From the NCBI RefSeq assembly GCF_964340395.1, contig NC_135564.1, positions 430,001 through 494,000 of the forward strand: a stretch of 64,000 nucleotides of DNA, written 5' to 3'. Positions 61,569 through 64,000 of this stretch are shown in pieces (the first letter of the stretch is position 1; each line of letters opens with the position of its first letter). Both the position numbers and the translations under genes were made by a program. Source of the stretch: Glandiceps talaboti (Eukaryota; Hemichordata; Enteropneusta; Spengelidae). The notes below the pieces were generated by a model. The model saw only the letters and a program-made list of their open reading frames with translations. It made no database searches and had not been told where the DNA came from.

Positions 61569-61960
61569 GGCTTAAAGTCAAAACAGCTGGACCGATTGCC
61601 ATGATATTTGATGGGTAAATTACCTTGGGTGTCTAGTTGGGAAATTGTTCAAATCAAAATGATCTTACAATCGGTGTGTGATATATATTGGGTCAAAAAT
61701 TGTGATTTTTTGGTAAAAAAATTTGCACTTAAAAACAATGACGTATAATGCTAAAATAACACCGTTGACAGGAAGGTAAATGAACAAACATTTCAAAATT
61801 GTATGTAGATATGCCTAGCAACAAGACCATGCCCATAGCAACGTTACATGATTGTGTATATTGCAGATATAACACCATGGATGGAGGTAGGCATGGGAAT
61901 AGATCTTCAAAATAATGTATGCAAATATGTCTAGCAAAAACAAGACCACATAATCATTAC
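61510..61960 (+). mobile_element. Dispersed element with CTGT head, families A/B composite
   Basis: GGTTCTGTCTG repeats (61522-61570) lead into CAGCTGGACCGATTGCCATG, in the style of the family A head. The family B modules CAACAAGACCATGCCCATAG and GTGTATATTGCAGATATAAC follow. This links the two families as parts of one kind of element. Confidence 0.65.
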
Positions 61961-62069
61961 GCCATTGTTGCTTTTATTTTTTAAGTTGCCCATAGTCGAC
62001 CAACATATGGACCACAAGAATAATGCTACTGCTATACAAATGTACCAGAGTATGTGGAGTCTTTATGTG

Positions 62070-62414
62070 TTCAATGGCTAGATTGGTTGGCTTTGATCAG
62101 CAGGTTGGAGGTTTGGTTTGGCCCTCACTCCAGCTATTAGTTTCTGAAAGGCTGCAGACCTTGGGCAGGTTTTGTGAATGATTGTGTCTCAGTCAACCCA
62201 GGTGTATAATTGGGGACCTGGTAGGATAGAGGTTGCAATGTGAATGCTTTAACCCTATGCTCTTATATGTATAGGCTGCAATGGATTGTATGCTTCCAGG
62301 AGTTGAGGAAGTATAAAGGGCTGTTAAACTGATATAGGTTCGTGCAAGGAATAATAATTGTAAAGTGTTTTGAGCACAGTGTAGGCAAACGCTCTATAAA
62401 AACTAACATTATGA
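62070..62414 (+). mobile_element. tRNA-like SINE, copy 3
   Basis: ATGGCTAGATTGGTTGG near the start resembles an A box. The body has GGGGACCTGGTAGGATAGAG, GGCTGCAATGGATTGTATGC, GAGTTGAGGAAG and AAGGGCTGTT, and the 3' end has AAGTGTTTTGAGCACAG. The order is the same as in the copies at 34.3-35.0 kb. Confidence 0.82.
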
Positions 62415-62692
62415 CTTGCCCCTGAAGTCTAAACATCATGTTGTAATTAAAAATAAATGCCCTTTCTGTACAAACAATATAAAAATAACACCGAGCTATG
62501 TAGCTGTGTAGATTTCCTTTACAATAAGGATGTACCCATCCTATGCACATAACCCACCCAACACTCAAGGTGATGGATGGCCAGATGTAAAAACTAGTGT
62601 ATCAGTTGTAGTGTTCTCACAGAACAAGGAGACAAAAGCAAAAATTGAGTTTCAGTGACCAAGTTGCCAACCAGTGATGTATTATTTGAGGC

Positions 62693-62858
62693 CAACCAAC
62701 CAACCAACCAACCAACCAACCAACCAACCAACCAACCAACCAACCAACCAACCAATCAACGAACCAACCAACCAACCAACCAACCAACCAACCAACCAAC
62801 CAACCAACCAACCAACCAACCAACCAACCAACCAACCAACCAACCAACCAACCAACCC
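62693..62858. repeat. CCAA tetranucleotide microsatellite
   Basis: About 40 units of ACCA/CCAA have one interruption (TCAACGAACC near 62755). Satellite runs recur at 62905-62925 and 62950-62965. Confidence 0.98.
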
Positions 62859-64000
62859 CTGTGCTATTATTTGATGCTAACCAACCCATGTGCTATTATT
62901 GATGCCAACCAACCAACCAACCAATCAATGCACTACTCTTTGATGGCAACTAACCAACCAACCAATGCACTATTTGATGGCAAAAATATTATTGTTTCTG
63001 GTCAGTATGCTCATCACTTAAATACCCTCACATTGTTCTTTTTTAAATACCCTCCCTACTTCAGTGAAGACAACTACAGAACCAATCATGAATAAGCAAA
63101 TAACATCTGCCCCCATATACACTCTTGCTCTAAAGTACTAAATAAAAAGAACAGTAACTGCCATAAATAGTAGATTGAGTGACAGGTTTGTTGAGAATAA
63201 AAATTAAAAAAAAATAAAAACACCACTTTAGACAAAGTGTTCTGACCAGAAACAATTCATTTTTTTCTTTTTTTTTTGGCTAACCCATTCCACCAAAACA
63301 AGCTAAGTTAGTAATTTCCTCTCTGGTTTACATCATAAATTTTTTATTTAAATATCTCTATGTTTGACCTATGTAACTATTAACGCCACTGTAACCACGG
63401 TTACTTGGGATATCCACCATTCACAACTGGCAGCATATGTATGTTGCATGAAATCTTTGTGAAATCAAAACTTCAATGTCAAAAGTCATTGCAAATAGAC
63501 CGTTTACCTCCAGACAATTGCTAAAAGGTATGTTCTTGAAAGCTCAAATACTCGGAAAAAGAAACAGCTCTTTACTTCAAACAGAAGTCTCTAGTATTTT
63601 GTCTCCAGTATAAGATTACCATGTGTTCATGTAGAAAATTAACTTGTTACATACTAGGTGTAGAACATACTCAAATCTCTCACGACGATAATTGGCTTTT
63701 TGAAAAGCTGTATATATTCCTGCTGGCTTGAAGTAAAACCTTGGTAAGGTGGTGTGATTCCTTATATTTCTAAGATATGCAAATCAAGTTGCCATTATTA
63801 AGGAGAGTGGATGGTGTAACATAAACACTGACATACAAGTGTGATATTTCTCTTCAAAGAGAATATTGAAGAATGCATACCAGTGAATAGCAGTACTATA
63901 CTATTCAAGTGCTCTAGAAAACATGACAAAAATTTACACATGAATGGCCACCATCATTCTTATGTAGAGCAGATTGGGACCAGAGTGAGATGTGAGGTAG
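62859..64000. other. Undefined region to window end, no gene seen
   Basis: Apart from residual CCAA motifs to about 62965 and A/T runs, nothing is recognised. Confidence 0.5.

Noticed and set aside
62617-63095. Frames rich in TNQP or LVGW repeats
   Set aside because: They are translations of the CCAA microsatellite.

Overview
The window is eukaryotic nuclear DNA from an animal, most likely a marine invertebrate. It is AT-rich and intron-rich, with canonical GT-AG introns of 0.2 to 9.8 kb, and it is loaded with minisatellites, microsatellites and short dispersed repeats. The one gene I can support is an orthologue of the engulfment adaptor GULP1/CED-6. Its PTB core is close to the vertebrate protein, while the repeats suggest a non-vertebrate deuterostome or a lophotrochozoan. 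The sequence does not let me name the species.

The gene lies on the + strand. Thirteen coding exons run from an ATG at 1925 to a TAA at 35404 and would encode about 440 residues: a PTB domain, a leucine-rich coiled coil, a Ser/Thr/Pro-rich linker, two proline-rich SH3-ligand exons, DPF and NPF endocytic motifs, and the conserved C-terminal tail. Reading frame and splice phase are consistent throughout except for one extra A at 10140-10143, which shifts the frame inside the PTB domain. The upstream non-coding exon(s) and promoter are not resolved. The 3' UTR follows 35404, with a possible poly(A) signal at 35636.

By a rough hand tally, tandem repeats fill about 18 kb of the 64 kb. Inside introns they have units of 59, 79, 39, 66, 31, 47, 47, 58 and about 38 bp. 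Downstream of the gene they have units of 40, 36, 54 and 71 bp. All the long open frames in the window are by-products of these arrays. Mobile-element remains include an internally deleted pogo/Tigger-type DNA transposon with TA target duplication (12817-14161), small foldback elements (17954-18058, 28937-29033), three copies of a tRNA-like SINE (34331-34610, 34690-34985, 62070-62414), and two dispersed families built of short internal repeats.

From about 38.7 kb to the end I find no credible coding exon; that part is intergenic, or a very long UTR or intron, and is dominated by repeats. The most interesting points are the PTB frameshift, a triplicated 3' splice site at the fourth PTB exon, a tandem duplication of the SH3-ligand exon, and evidence that two minisatellites were amplified from dispersed elements found elsewhere in the window.
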